Source: an uncultured Prevotella sp. (GTDB taxonomy: Bacteria > Bacteroidota > Bacteroidia > Bacteroidales > Bacteroidaceae). Taken from it: DNA of 29,683 nt. Of this stretch, positions 1-7,705 are shown in pieces. The translations under genes and the position numbers were made by a program. Every line of letters begins with the position of its first letter. Position 1 is the stretch's first letter. The DNA lies in contig CAAGSA010000113.1 in assembly GCA_900772835.1 (NCBI GenBank), forward strand, positions 1 through 29,683. The letters are read 5' to 3'. A model generated the notes under the pieces. The model saw only the letters and a list, made by a program, of their open reading frames with translations, made no database searches and had not been told where the DNA came from.

Positions 1-650
1 ACAGTTTCATATACCACGTCGTCGCCAAGTGCTTGCAACTGCGAGATAAAGTCTTCAGCTATAGCTCTTACATCACCATTCATTATCTTGTCGTCTAATC
101 CCATCACATTATAGACCGGGGTTGTTGCTACATTTTCAGCACTCATGCCTTTTGGATTAGCAGCGCAAGGCATTGCGCCAGCAAAATAACCAGGATATGA
201 CGAAAGCATCTTCCAAGTGCCTGTGCCTCCCATGGAACCGCCAAAGATATAGATGCGTGATTTATCTATACCTTCTGTTTGGACAGTAAAGTCGAGTAGT
301 GCCTTCACATTCTTAACAATACCTCCCCACCCTTTGTTGCGATCGGGACATTGTGGCACAACAAAGACTGCATGCTTATTATTACTGATGAGATAGTTGG
401 CGATAGAATCTATGCCAGGTTCTTTCATCTGGGTTGTATTATCAGTACCACAGCTCGACCCTCCATGCAAATATATTACCAGCGATTTGTCATTATCGGC
501 TTTGTTTTCAATATTTGCTTTACGATAGTTTAATGTAACTCCTGCAAAATCGCGTTGTAGCCCCATAAACGTAAGTTCATCGTTGTCTGCTTGTTGACCA
601 AACGACATAAGGGGCAGTAAAAAAAATAGATATAACAATTTTATTTTCAT
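1..650 (-). CDS. Secreted alpha/beta hydrolase (esterase/prolyl-oligopeptidase type), 3' part outside window
   Basis: The minus-strand frame is open from an ATG at 648-650 to the window edge (216 codons visible). Residues 1-19 form a signal peptide (K residues, then LLYLFFLLPL, ending SFGQQ), so the product is predicted to be exported. An oxyanion-hole-like HGG lies at 62-64. A nucleophile elbow GGSMGG gives Ser139 as the probable catalytic serine. GLDDK near 184-188 is in the right place for the acid residue; the catalytic His would lie beyond the edge. This arrangement fits the dienelactone hydrolase, PHB-depolymerase and peptidase S9-like esterases. Substrate cannot be inferred. The gene looks more AT-rich than its neighbours. 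It is preceded by more than 300 bp of non-coding DNA and is probably transcribed alone. The fold is fairly certain; the specific function is not. Confidence 0.8.
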   Translation of the reverse strand, partial: MKIKLLYLFFLLPLMSFGQQADNDELTFMGLQRDFAGVTLNYRKANIENKADNDKSLVIYLHGGSSCGTDNTTQMKEPGIDSIANYLISNNKHAVFVVPQCPDRNKGWGGIVKNVKALLDFTVQTEGIDKSRIYIFGGSMGGTGTWKMLSSYPGYFAGAMPCAANPKGMSAENVATTPVYNVMGLDDKIMNGDVRAIAEDFISQLQALGDDVVYET

Positions 651-890
651 AATAATGTGATTTTTTTATTATAAGACACAAAAAACAAGAAAAGTAAAAT
701 CATTACGCTCTTTTTTTTATAAAAGAGCAGTCAAATTCTGTAGATTTAGCTCTCAAGCAAGGAGCGCAAACTATACTCCCTTTTCGTTACATATAAGATG
801 GAGCTTAAAGCCGAAGAACCATCACATAGAACATTTTCCTCTTTGTGCAAGACCTTTATTACATTTGGGGGCAAATGTATGAGAATTACA
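651..890. other. AT-rich leader/intergenic stretch without a gene
   Basis: No convincing ORF is present. It holds an 8-bp inverted repeat at 707-728 (GCTCTTTT/AAAAGAGC) and a 20-bp palindromic element at 860-879. Both arms of the latter read TACATTTG, matching the Bacteroidota -7 box TAnnTTTG. The minus-strand copy (879 to 872) could start the hydrolase message with a leader of about 215 nt. That is inference only. Confidence 0.4.
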
Positions 891-939
891 GAAAAAGGAA
901 AGTGCCATTCCCCCATGCTCCTACGCCGGGAATGACACT
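891..939 (-). terminator. Rho-independent terminator of the SPOR-FHA operon
   Basis: Read on the minus strand, a 12-bp stem (AGTGTCATTCCC pairing with GGGAATGGCACT, one G-U pair; 901-939) is followed by a T-rich run (TTTCCTTTTTCT). It sits about 50 bp downstream of the FHA gene stop and separates that operon from the hydrolase gene. Confidence 0.75.
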
Positions 940-990
940 ATAATATGATAACAAGAAGTTCTTGCTTTGTATAAATGGCACGCTCCTATC

Positions 991-1527
991 CTACAGCCCG
1001 TCCTCCTCGGCTGCTCGCAGGATAATGCTCGTGGCACCGAGCGTGAACAGACTGCCGTCGTGGATGATTCGACGCTCGCGGTCGCCGAGAATCTCGTTGT
1101 CCACAAAGGTTCCCGTATTGCTCGGTCCGTCGCGCAGGATATATTTCAGCCTGCCCGTCTTCTTGTCGCGCGACACATTGATTACGCAGTGGCTGATATC
1201 CATACTCGGGTCATTGGTCTCTATCTTCAAGTCCACCTTGGCATTCTTCATGTATCGCCCAATGATGTTGTCGCCCATCTTCAGCGGCAGCACCTGCTTG
1301 TAGTGGAACACGTTTTCTATTACCACTATAGAGCCGCACCCGTTCTCGTCGGCGTTCTCGTCGGGATTCTCGTCCTTCTGGCGGTCACGCAGCTTAGCCA
1401 CTCCGATACGGATGCCAAACTCCTTGCCGCACTCCGGGCATTGGAACACGAGCGACTGTCCGTCGCTGTACTTTGTCTCGTCGAATATTATGTAATTGTC
1501 ACACTTCGGACAACGTACTCTTTTCAT
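991..1527 (-). CDS. Zinc-ribbon and FHA domain protein
   Basis: The protein is 178 aa. An N-terminal zinc ribbon has two CxxC pairs (C6/C9 and C30/C33). An acidic N/D/E-rich linker (about 50-63) follows. The C-terminal FHA domain starts around 75 with the conserved GR (90-91), the S-H pair (112-113) and the SNTGTFVDN turn (136-144). FHA domains bind phosphothreonine peptides, so an adaptor role is likely; no partner kinase is visible in this window. There is no signal peptide or membrane segment, so it should be cytosolic. It starts 5 bp after the stop of the upstream HU-CCDC81/SPOR gene, so the two are almost certainly co-transcribed, and their products may act together at the inner membrane (inference). 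Family assignment is firm; function is unknown. Confidence 0.85.
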   Translation of the reverse strand: MKRVRCPKCDNYIIFDETKYSDGQSLVFQCPECGKEFGIRIGVAKLRDRQKDENPDENADENGCGSIVVIENVFHYKQVLPLKMGDNIIGRYMKNAKVDLKIETNDPSMDISHCVINVSRDKKTGRLKYILRDGPSNTGTFVDNEILGDRERRIIHDGSLFTLGATSIILRAAEEDGL

Positions 1528-1532
1528 TTCTG

Positions 1533-2735
1533 TTATTTAACGTGATAAATCCAGCTTTCAGCAAATATATCGTTCTCTCTCAGGCTGTCGAGCTCCGTAA
1601 ACGCCTTTCCTTCGGTGGCGTATTCACCGTAGACCACCTTCAGCGATGCCCCCGGTTCGTCGAGCAGGCGCGCCTGTGTGTAGCCTCTGGCGTGGAGACG
1701 CTCCACGAAGGCTTCAGCGTTTTTGCGCGTTATGCGACACGCGAGCACGATGCTGTAATGGTCGCTCTGCGCTTTGGCTTCCGGCTGCAGTTTGGTCTCT
1801 TGGCTGTCAGCCGGCTTTTCCTTCTCCGGCTCTGCCGCCTTAGCCTCCGGCTTCTCCGCCTCAGCTTCAGCCCCTGCCGCCGCTTCGCCATTGAGCGTCA
1901 ACGACTCGGCAGTCTTTTCCACCTTATTATATATAAGGGGCTGTGCGCTCCCATCCTTCGGCACGAGATTATACAGCAGTCCGCTACCGCTCATGCTACT
2001 CATCTTCCTGCCGTTCTCATACACCTCGGTGCTTATCGGCGTGGCAAGCATAAAGAATGCCACCACAGCACACGCCGCCGCAAACATATTGCGCAGCCAG
2101 CTCACCTTGATGCTTATCGTGCGGTCGCCGCCCTGTACGCCCTCACCCATACTCTCGGCGAGTTCCTTGCCAATGAACGGTGCCGCACTCTTTGCTGCCG
2201 TATCGGCAACCACAGCCTCGCCGGTGCGCGCACCCTGCGGCTGGCGTTCCGCCTCACGCTTGCGCACGGGCAGTTCCACCACAACGGCAGTAGTGCTCTC
2301 CTCTCCCTGAACATCGGCACGACGCTCGATGGAGAAGCCTGCCAGACCATAAAGCTCCGGTGTCAGGATTCCCGATTCGCAAGGTTCAAACTCGTAGTTT
2401 CCCTCAGCATTGATGGTCAGCACGCCAATGTCGCTGAGTTCATAAAAGCCGTCGCGCTCTAGCGCCTGCTTCAGTTCGTCCACATCCTGATCAATGCGCC
2501 CCAGCGCCTCCGGGTAGCTTATATCGTAGGCCTCGACATACGACTGCGCCAGCAGCGAATCGTTCATATTCAGTTTCGGGTTGAAACCGAGCGTGCGCAT
2601 CGGCGGCAGGAAGGTGTTGTCCCTGCCGTCAAAGCGTGCGTCAGCGTGGTGAGCCACAAACCCACCAAGTCCCGGAACAATGACACAATCATTGTCGAGC
2701 AATAATATCTCAATATGTCTTTCCAATTCAATCAC
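1533..2735 (-). CDS. HU-CCDC81 and SPOR domain membrane protein
   Basis: The protein is 400 aa. The N-terminal part (about 1-136) resembles the HU-like CCDC81 domains of Bacteroidota, with the signature LLLDNDCVIVPGLGGFVAHH at 11-30. A variable linker follows, then one membrane segment (about 215-233, FAAACAVVAFFMLA). An A/E/K/P-rich periplasmic spacer spans about 283-323, and a SPOR domain spans about 326-397. SPOR domains bind denuded peptidoglycan at division sites, so the protein probably links a cytoplasmic HU-like module to the septal wall. The start is GTG at 2733-2735; it keeps the conserved N-terminus, but the likely -7 box ends only 4 bp upstream, so the message may be leaderless. 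The FHA gene follows 5 bp downstream. Domain order is clear; the cellular role is inferred. Confidence 0.88.
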   Translation of the reverse strand: MIELERHIEILLLDNDCVIVPGLGGFVAHHADARFDGRDNTFLPPMRTLGFNPKLNMNDSLLAQSYVEAYDISYPEALGRIDQDVDELKQALERDGFYELSDIGVLTINAEGNYEFEPCESGILTPELYGLAGFSIERRADVQGEESTTAVVVELPVRKREAERQPQGARTGEAVVADTAAKSAAPFIGKELAESMGEGVQGGDRTISIKVSWLRNMFAAACAVVAFFMLATPISTEVYENGRKMSSMSGSGLLYNLVPKDGSAQPLIYNKVEKTAESLTLNGEAAAGAEAEAEKPEAKAAEPEKEKPADSQETKLQPEAKAQSDHYSIVLACRITRKNAEAFVERLHARGYTQARLLDEPGASLKVVYGEYATEGKAFTELDSLRENDIFAESWIYHVK

Positions 2736-2739
2736 GCTG

Positions 2740-2771
2740 CAAAATTACTCAATTCCGCCCAATAAGCCAAA
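2740..2771 (-). promoter_or_regulatory. Promoter of the SPOR-FHA operon
   Basis: On the minus strand a -33 TTTG (2771-2768) is followed, after exactly 20 bp, by a -7 TAATTTTG (2747-2740), matching the Bacteroidota consensus. Transcription should begin at about 2733-2736, which coincides with the GTG start codon. Confidence 0.6.
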
Positions 2772-2841
2772 TAATGGCAGCAAAACAAAGTAAGCATATT
2801 AAAAAAAAGCAAAAACACGCTCGCAATAAAATAATTCTTTA

Positions 2842-2849
2842 TACATTTG
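2842..2849 (+). promoter_or_regulatory. Probable -7 box of the rfbC promoter
   Basis: TACATTTG fits TAnnTTTG and lies 18 bp before the rfbC ATG. No good TTTG is found at the expected -33 distance. Confidence 0.5.
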
Positions 2850-2867
2850 CAGGAAAATTAGAACATT

Positions 2868-3416
2868 ATGAAATTCATAAAGACAGAGATTGACGGCGTT
2901 TACATCATCGAGCCGAAAGTGTTCAACGACTCTCGCGGATACTTCTTCGAGGCATTCAAGAAAGAGGAGTTCGAGGAAAACATCGGCAGAGTGGACTTCG
3001 TGCAGGACAATGAATCGAAGTCTTCATACGGCGTATTGCGCGGTCTGCACTACCAGAAAGGCGAGTTCTCCCAGGCCAAGCTCGTGAGGGTAATCAAGGG
3101 CAGAGTGGTTGACGTGGCGGTGGACATACGCCGAAGCTCCCCCACCTTCGGCAGGTACGTGGCAGTGGAGCTGAGCGAGGAGAACAAGCGCCAGCTCTTC
3201 ATTCCGCGCGGATTCGCCCACGGATTCCTCGTGCTGAGCCCCGAAGCGGTGTTCACCTACAAGGTGGACAATATCTACGCTCCGCAGAGCGAAGCATCGA
3301 TAAGGTTCGACGACCCCGAACTGGGCATTGAGTGGCCCATCGACAAAGCCGACGTGCTGACAAGCGAGAAAGACATGAAGGGGAAATCCCTGAAAGATGC
3401 TGACCTTTTTGATTAA
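2868..3416 (+). CDS. rfbC: dTDP-4-dehydrorhamnose 3,5-epimerase
   Basis: The protein is 182 aa, the usual length for RmlC/RfbC cupin epimerases. It catalyses the third step of dTDP-L-rhamnose synthesis (epimerisation at C3 and C5 of dTDP-4-keto-6-deoxyglucose) in the cytosol, supplying rhamnose for surface polysaccharide. Visible family signatures are FFEAF (26-30), LRGLHYQ with the catalytic base His61, VDVAVDIRRSSPTFG (81-95), FIPRGFAHGF (111-120) and FTYKVDNIY with the probable acid Tyr131. The other rml genes (rfbA, rfbB, rfbD) are not next to it, so the pathway is split in this genome or lies beyond the window. A lipoprotein gene starts about 50 bp downstream and may be co-transcribed. 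Confidence 0.95.
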   Translation: MKFIKTEIDGVYIIEPKVFNDSRGYFFEAFKKEEFEENIGRVDFVQDNESKSSYGVLRGLHYQKGEFSQAKLVRVIKGRVVDVAVDIRRSSPTFGRYVAVELSEENKRQLFIPRGFAHGFLVLSPEAVFTYKVDNIYAPQSEASIRFDDPELGIEWPIDKADVLTSEKDMKGKSLKDADLFD

Positions 3417-3464
3417 GAATACATAACACAGACGATGGCTACCGGGCCATCACACAATCGAATC

Positions 3465-4265
3465 ATGAACAAACTGACTTTACTGCTGCTCGCCGTAGCC
3501 GCCATACTCGTATCGGCATGCAAGGGCGGAAGCGGCGAAAACAAGACTGCACGCACGGAAGACCTGGAAGCAAAGAAGCTACTGCAGGGCATCTGGCTCG
3601 ACACCGAAGACGAAGACGTGGTGTTCAAGGTGAAGGGAGACACCATCTACTATCCCGACTCGCTGAGCCAGCCGCTGAAGTTTGCCGTATACGGAGACAC
3701 TCTGGAGCTGCAAAGCTCCACCGGCTCGAAATACGCCATACTGAAACAGACTGCACACCTCTTCGAGTTCAAGAACCAGAACGGCGACGTGGTGAAGCTT
3801 ATGAAAGGCGACGACCCGAGCTACGAACTGCAGTTCGCCGCCAGGAAACCTATGACCGTGAACCAGAACAAGGTTATCAAGCGGGACTCGGTAGTGACGT
3901 GCGGAGCCGACCGCTACCACGCCTACATACAGGTGAACCCCACCACATACAAGGTGCTGAAGACCTCTTACAGCGACGACGGGCTGGAAGTGGAGAACGT
4001 ATATTTCGACAACACTATCCACGTGGGCGTATACAAACAGGCAAACAAGCTGTTCTCGCGCGACTTCTACAAGAAGGACTTCGCCGCCCTTGTGCCTGCC
4101 GACTTCCTGCGGCAGAGTGTGCTGAGCGATATCACGCTCCACGGCTCCGACTCCAAGGGACTGCACTTCAGCGCACAGCTCGCCATCCCCGACAGTTACC
4201 TGAGCTATATCGTGGACATCGACATAGCCACCGACGGCACGATGAAGACAAGCATACATAAATGA
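3465..4265 (+). CDS. DUF4738-like lipoprotein
   Basis: I choose the ATG at 3465 rather than the in-frame ATG at 3435. It gives a standard lipoprotein signal: M-N-K, a hydrophobic run LLLLAVAAILV, then lipobox V-S-A-C with Cys19 as the lipidation site. The mature part (about 248 aa) begins with a low-complexity G/S/E/K spacer, followed by a mostly beta region with the pattern GIWLDTEDEDVVFKVKGDTIYY, and no membrane segment. It resembles the Bacteroidota-specific DUF4738 family as I remember it; no function is known to me for that family. It follows rfbC by 48 bp and ends at a strong terminator, so the two may form a short operon. The rfbC link is positional only. Confidence 0.75.
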   Translation: MNKLTLLLLAVAAILVSACKGGSGENKTARTEDLEAKKLLQGIWLDTEDEDVVFKVKGDTIYYPDSLSQPLKFAVYGDTLELQSSTGSKYAILKQTAHLFEFKNQNGDVVKLMKGDDPSYELQFAARKPMTVNQNKVIKRDSVVTCGADRYHAYIQVNPTTYKVLKTSYSDDGLEVENVYFDNTIHVGVYKQANKLFSRDFYKKDFAALVPADFLRQSVLSDITLHGSDSKGLHFSAQLAIPDSYLSYIVDIDIATDGTMKTSIHK

Positions 4266-4300
4266 CGCCACATCCCGGCAGTGCCGGGAAACAGGCACTG

Positions 4301-4363
4301 CTCATCCGGAGATTTCAAACAGCAAAACATATTGCGAGAAATATCCGGATGAGTCTTTCTTTT
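4301..4363 (+). terminator. Rho-independent terminator after the DUF4738-like gene
   Basis: Ten-base arms CTCATCCGGA and TCCGGATGAG (4301-4310 and 4344-4353) pair perfectly. The stem can be extended by ATTTC/GAAAT after one mismatch, and TCTTTCTTTT follows. A smaller hairpin (GCAGTGCC/GGCACTGC, 4278-4301) precedes it and shares its last base. Confidence 0.8.
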
Positions 4364-4427
4364 GTCATTATCCCTGCAATCTGCCCTTATCCCTAAAAAC
4401 TAAAACCATTAAGCTCCACTCTTTTTT

Positions 4428-4502
4428 ACATTCCAAGCCACGGAATGTACGTTCCAAGCCACGGAATGTACGTTCCAAACCATGGAATGTACGTTCCAAG
4501 CC
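4428..4502. repeat. 21-bp tandem repeat, 3.4 copies, each a hairpin
   Basis: Units lie at 4431-4451, 4452-4472 and 4473-4493, with a partial copy at 4494-4502. Units 1 and 2 are identical; unit 3 has two transitions. Each unit carries TTCC and GGAA arms around a 7-base centre (AAGCCAC or AAACCAT). With the flanking bases it forms a stem of 7-9 bp, for example ACATTCC/GGAATGT at 4428-4434 and 4442-4448. The repeat sits between two convergent genes. It has no T-run and is not a standard terminator. Confidence 0.9.
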
Positions 4503-4560
4503 TTACAATATAGAAATATTGCGGTTTAAGGATTTTAGTAGACCACTTGTTTTCTTTTTC

Positions 4561-5355
4561 CTAATTCTTATTAAGGGTTCTTCTGAACTCCGAGCAGCAT
4601 ATTGCCGTTGCAATGGCAACGTTCAGGCTGTCTGCCGTCTCCCTGCCCTCGGGAAAATTAGGAATCAGCAGCCGACGGTTCACGAGACTGCCCACACGGG
4701 GCGATACACCTTTTCCCTCGTTGCCCATCACGATGACACCGTGGGCAGTGAGCTTCTCGCGGTAGATGTCGGTACCGTCGAGAAAAGTGCCGTAGATGGG
4801 GAACCCTTCGGGCAACGAGGCGAAAAGCTCCTCCAACCCGACATACTCCACACGTACCCTGGCTATGCTGCCCATCGTGGCCTGCACCACCTTCGGATTG
4901 TATACGTCGGCTGTATCGCGGCTGCAGAATATGCGGCTGATGCCGAACCAGTCGGCAATACGGATGATTGTGCCCAGGTTGCCAGGATCCTGCACGCCGT
5001 CGAGAGCGAGATAAAGCCCAGCCTCATCCAGCGCCTCCACACCGGAACCGATTGCACCGGAAGCCATGGAGCCGCACACGCCGGAACCGGTGGGAAACAC
5101 GGCAAGCACCTGCTGCGGATGCTGCAGAAAGCTCACGCGGCGCAGCTCGTCGGCTGTAACCACGGCATCCCTGTCCCCCACAGTCCTGCCGCTCACGGCG
5201 AACCACTCCTCGGTGGCGACAACCATCAGGGGCTGCATCACGGCAAATAGGTCGCCCACCACCTTGGGACCCTCGGCCACGAAAGCCCCCTCTTTGGCAC
5301 GCCCCTTCTTTGTCTCCAGGGAGCGCACGTATTTCATCTGATTCTTGCTGATCAT
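4561..5355 (-). CDS. TrmH/SpoU family RNA 2'-O-methyltransferase
   Basis: The protein is 264 aa, typical for the SpoU class. The N-terminal third resembles a SpoU substrate-binding domain (about 1-90). The C-terminal SPOUT domain shows all three family motifs: DGVQDPGNLGTIIRIADWFG (119-138), IVMGNEGKGVS (208-218) and ADSLNVAIATAI (241-252). These build the trefoil-knot SAM pocket, so the protein should methylate a ribose 2'-OH in rRNA or tRNA. Sequence alone does not separate RlmB-like 23S enzymes from tRNA enzymes, so I give no gene symbol. It is divergent from tamL and shares a compact dyad promoter region with it. Confidence 0.9.
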   Translation of the reverse strand: MISKNQMKYVRSLETKKGRAKEGAFVAEGPKVVGDLFAVMQPLMVVATEEWFAVSGRTVGDRDAVVTADELRRVSFLQHPQQVLAVFPTGSGVCGSMASGAIGSGVEALDEAGLYLALDGVQDPGNLGTIIRIADWFGISRIFCSRDTADVYNPKVVQATMGSIARVRVEYVGLEELFASLPEGFPIYGTFLDGTDIYREKLTAHGVIVMGNEGKGVSPRVGSLVNRRLLIPNFPEGRETADSLNVAIATAICCSEFRRTLNKN

Positions 5356-5379
5356 ATCTTTTTCTTCGGTTTATAGTGG

Positions 5380-5409
5380 GCAAAAGTACTATTTTTTTTG
5401 TACTTTTGC
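5380..5409. promoter_or_regulatory. Divergent promoter dyad between the methyltransferase gene and tamL
   Basis: A perfect 10-bp inverted repeat (GCAAAAGTAC at 5380-5389, GTACTTTTGC at 5400-5409, 10-base spacer) contains a -7 box TACTTTTG on each strand: minus 5388-5381 and plus 5401-5408. The boxes point away from each other, 12 bp apart, so the two polymerases would compete for overlapping DNA. Clear TTTG -33 boxes are lacking. Confidence 0.6.
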
Positions 5410-5427
5410 GCAATAAAACAAAAAGAA

Positions 5428-7653
5428 GTGACAAAGAGATTATCAAAACGCATACTAATCCCAATGGTTGGGGCAGTCCTGGCAACATGCCTGACGGGAT
5501 GCTCCGTCACTAAATTCATACCCGAAAACAAATACCTGCTGAACAAGGTAAAGATAGAGTCAGACGACAAGACGCTGAACCTTGCCGACTACCAGCCATA
5601 CATCAAGCAGAAGGGCAACACGAAATGGTTTTCCGCCTTCCGCATCCCTCTCGCCACATATTCGCTTGCCGGCAGGGACTCCACGAAATGGATAAACAGA
5701 ACGCTGAAGAGCATCGGCGAGAAGCCTGTGACAGTGGACTCCGCGCTAACCTCCGGCACCTGCACCGACCTGCGCACCGCCATGCAGAACGCCGGATTCC
5801 TCAATGCGCGCGTGGAAACAAGGGCAAACATCGTGAAGAAAAACAAGGTGAACCTGACATACATACTGAAGCCCGGCGAGCCATACCGCATAAACAGCAT
5901 AACATACGACATCAGCGACGACAGCATCGCCGCCCGTCTGCCACACCTATACCCCGAACGGCTACGGCTGCAGAAGGGGATGCTGTTCAACGTGAACCGC
6001 CTCGACCAGGAGCGCAAGAATATCACGGCGGCACTATCGAACAACGGCTACTATCATTTCCACAAGGACTACATCTCCTATACCGCCGACTCCGTGGAGG
6101 GGAAACGGCTCGTGAACCTCGTGCTGCATCTGGCAAAATACCGCCAGACGAACAACAGCGACGACACGCTCCATACCTGCTACCGCATAAACAGCGTGGA
6201 CTTCACGCCAGACAGCGGCACACGCATACACCTGCGCCAACGCACACTCAATGAGAACACATGGATTGAACAGGGAAAGCTGTTCAGTTCGAACGACCTG
6301 AAGAAGACATACAACAGCTTCGGCAAGCTGCAGGCCGTGAGGTACACGAACATACAGTTTGCCGAAAAGCCCGGCTCCGACCTGCTCGACTGCAACATAC
6401 AGATAAGCCCCAGCAAGACGAACAGCATCAGTTTCCAACCCGAAGGAACCAACACGGCAGGCGACCTCGGTGCGGCAGTGTCGCTGATGTATGAGAACCG
6501 CAACCTGTTCCGGGGTTCCGAGGTGTTCAGCGTGAAGCTGCGCGGAGCATACGAGGCGATAACGGGACTGGAGGGATACCAGAACCAGAACTACATGGAA
6601 TACAGCGTGGAATCGAAATTGCTGTTCCCGAGCTTCGTGTGTCCTTTCCTCTCGAACGAGTTCAGACGCAAATCATCGGCAACGTCGGAGGTGAACGTGG
6701 GATACAACATGCAGAACCGTCCGGAGTTCCACCGCCGTGTGTTCTCCGGCGCACTGCGATACAGATGGACCGACTCGAAACAACGCCACCACTATAAAGT
6801 GGACCTGATAGACCTGAACTACGTATACATGCCCTGGATATCACCCACATTCAAGAGCAACTATCTCGACAATGCTGACAACCGCAACGTCATACTGAGA
6901 TACAACTATGAAGACCTCTTCATAATGAAGATAGGATTCGCCGTGGCATACAGCCACAACGACAACGCATTCAAGATAAACTGCGAAACGGCAGGAAACC
7001 TGCTCAACGGCATATCGCGGCTTACGGGCATGAGCAAGAACAGCAGCGGGAACTATGTGCTCTTCAATATTGCCTATGCGCAATATGCCAAGTTCGACTT
7101 CGACTATACGCGCCGACTGCAACTCGACAACGACAACCAGCTCACGTTCCATGCAGCACTGGGAGTGGCATACCCCTACGGCAACAGCAATGTGCTACCA
7201 TTCGAGAAGCGATACTTCTCAGGAGGAGCGAACTCCGTGAGAGGATGGACGGTGAGAGGTCTCGGACCAGGAGGATTCAAGGGCAAGGACGGAGCCATCG
7301 ACTTCATAAACCAGACGGGCGACATGAAGCTCGACCTGAATATGGAACTGCGCACTTTCCTCTTCTGGAAAATCTATGGTGCGGCATTCGTTGACGCCGG
7401 AAACATCTGGACGCTACGCCGATACGATGAGCAGCCGGGAGGACAGTTCCGCTTCGACTCGTTCCTAAAGCAGATTGCCGTGGCATACGGACTGGGCGTG
7501 CGGCTGAATTTCAGCTATTTCATCCTGCGATTCGACATGGGAATGAAGGCGATAAACCCTGCCCACACCACGCGCAAGGAACATTACCCACTGTTCCACC
7601 CAGACTTCGGCCGCGACTTCGCCTTCCATTTCGCCGTAGGACTGCCGTTCTGA
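5428..7653 (+). CDS. tamL: TamL-type BamA/TamA-family outer membrane assembly lipoprotein
   Basis: I place the start at GTG 5428, after AAAAGAA. The open frame reaches back to a TTG at 5398, but that TTG overlaps the -7 box. The GTG start gives 741 aa with a lipoprotein signal: T-K-R-L-S-K-R, hydrophobic stretch, lipobox L-T-G-C with Cys25. The N-terminal half has POTRA-like repeats (for example PYRINSITYDI and KGMLFNVNRLDQERKNI). The C-terminal half is an Omp85 beta-barrel with the family signature RYFSGGANSVRGW at about residue 595. It ends in the aromatic VGLPF, as outer membrane barrels do. Lipid-anchored TamA homologues (TamL) are characteristic of Bacteroidota and work with TamB in envelope assembly. 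No tamB lies next to it. The family is certain; the exact substrate is not. Confidence 0.85.
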   Translation: MTKRLSKRILIPMVGAVLATCLTGCSVTKFIPENKYLLNKVKIESDDKTLNLADYQPYIKQKGNTKWFSAFRIPLATYSLAGRDSTKWINRTLKSIGEKPVTVDSALTSGTCTDLRTAMQNAGFLNARVETRANIVKKNKVNLTYILKPGEPYRINSITYDISDDSIAARLPHLYPERLRLQKGMLFNVNRLDQERKNITAALSNNGYYHFHKDYISYTADSVEGKRLVNLVLHLAKYRQTNNSDDTLHTCYRINSVDFTPDSGTRIHLRQRTLNENTWIEQGKLFSSNDLKKTYNSFGKLQAVRYTNIQFAEKPGSDLLDCNIQISPSKTNSISFQPEGTNTAGDLGAAVSLMYENRNLFRGSEVFSVKLRGAYEAITGLEGYQNQNYMEYSVESKLLFPSFVCPFLSNEFRRKSSATSEVNVGYNMQNRPEFHRRVFSGALRYRWTDSKQRHHYKVDLIDLNYVYMPWISPTFKSNYLDNADNRNVILRYNYEDLFIMKIGFAVAYSHNDNAFKINCETAGNLLNGISRLTGMSKNSSGNYVLFNIAYAQYAKFDFDYTRRLQLDNDNQLTFHAALGVAYPYGNSNVLPFEKRYFSGGANSVRGWTVRGLGPGGFKGKDGAIDFINQTGDMKLDLNMELRTFLFWKIYGAAFVDAGNIWTLRRYDEQPGGQFRFDSFLKQIAVAYGLGVRLNFSYFILRFDMGMKAINPAHTTRKEHYPLFHPDFGRDFAFHFAVGLPF

Positions 7654-7705
7654 ATTTTATCAGGAATCAGAAAAGAGGATTCGGAAAACAGTAATTGCTA
7701 TATAC

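Noticed and set aside
351..533. Plus-strand ORF of 60 codons
   Set aside because: Antisense to the partial hydrolase, whose signal peptide and GGSMGG motif identify the true strand.
1473..2462. Long plus-strand ORF (329 codons)
   Set aside because: Antisense shadow of the SPOR/FHA genes, which have clear domains.
4428..4502. CRISPR array
   Set aside because: The 21-bp units are adjacent without spacers, and no cas gene is present.
5398..5427. TTG at 5398 as the tamL start
   Set aside because: It overlaps the -7 box and would add residues in front of an otherwise normal lipoprotein signal. GTG 5428 fits better.
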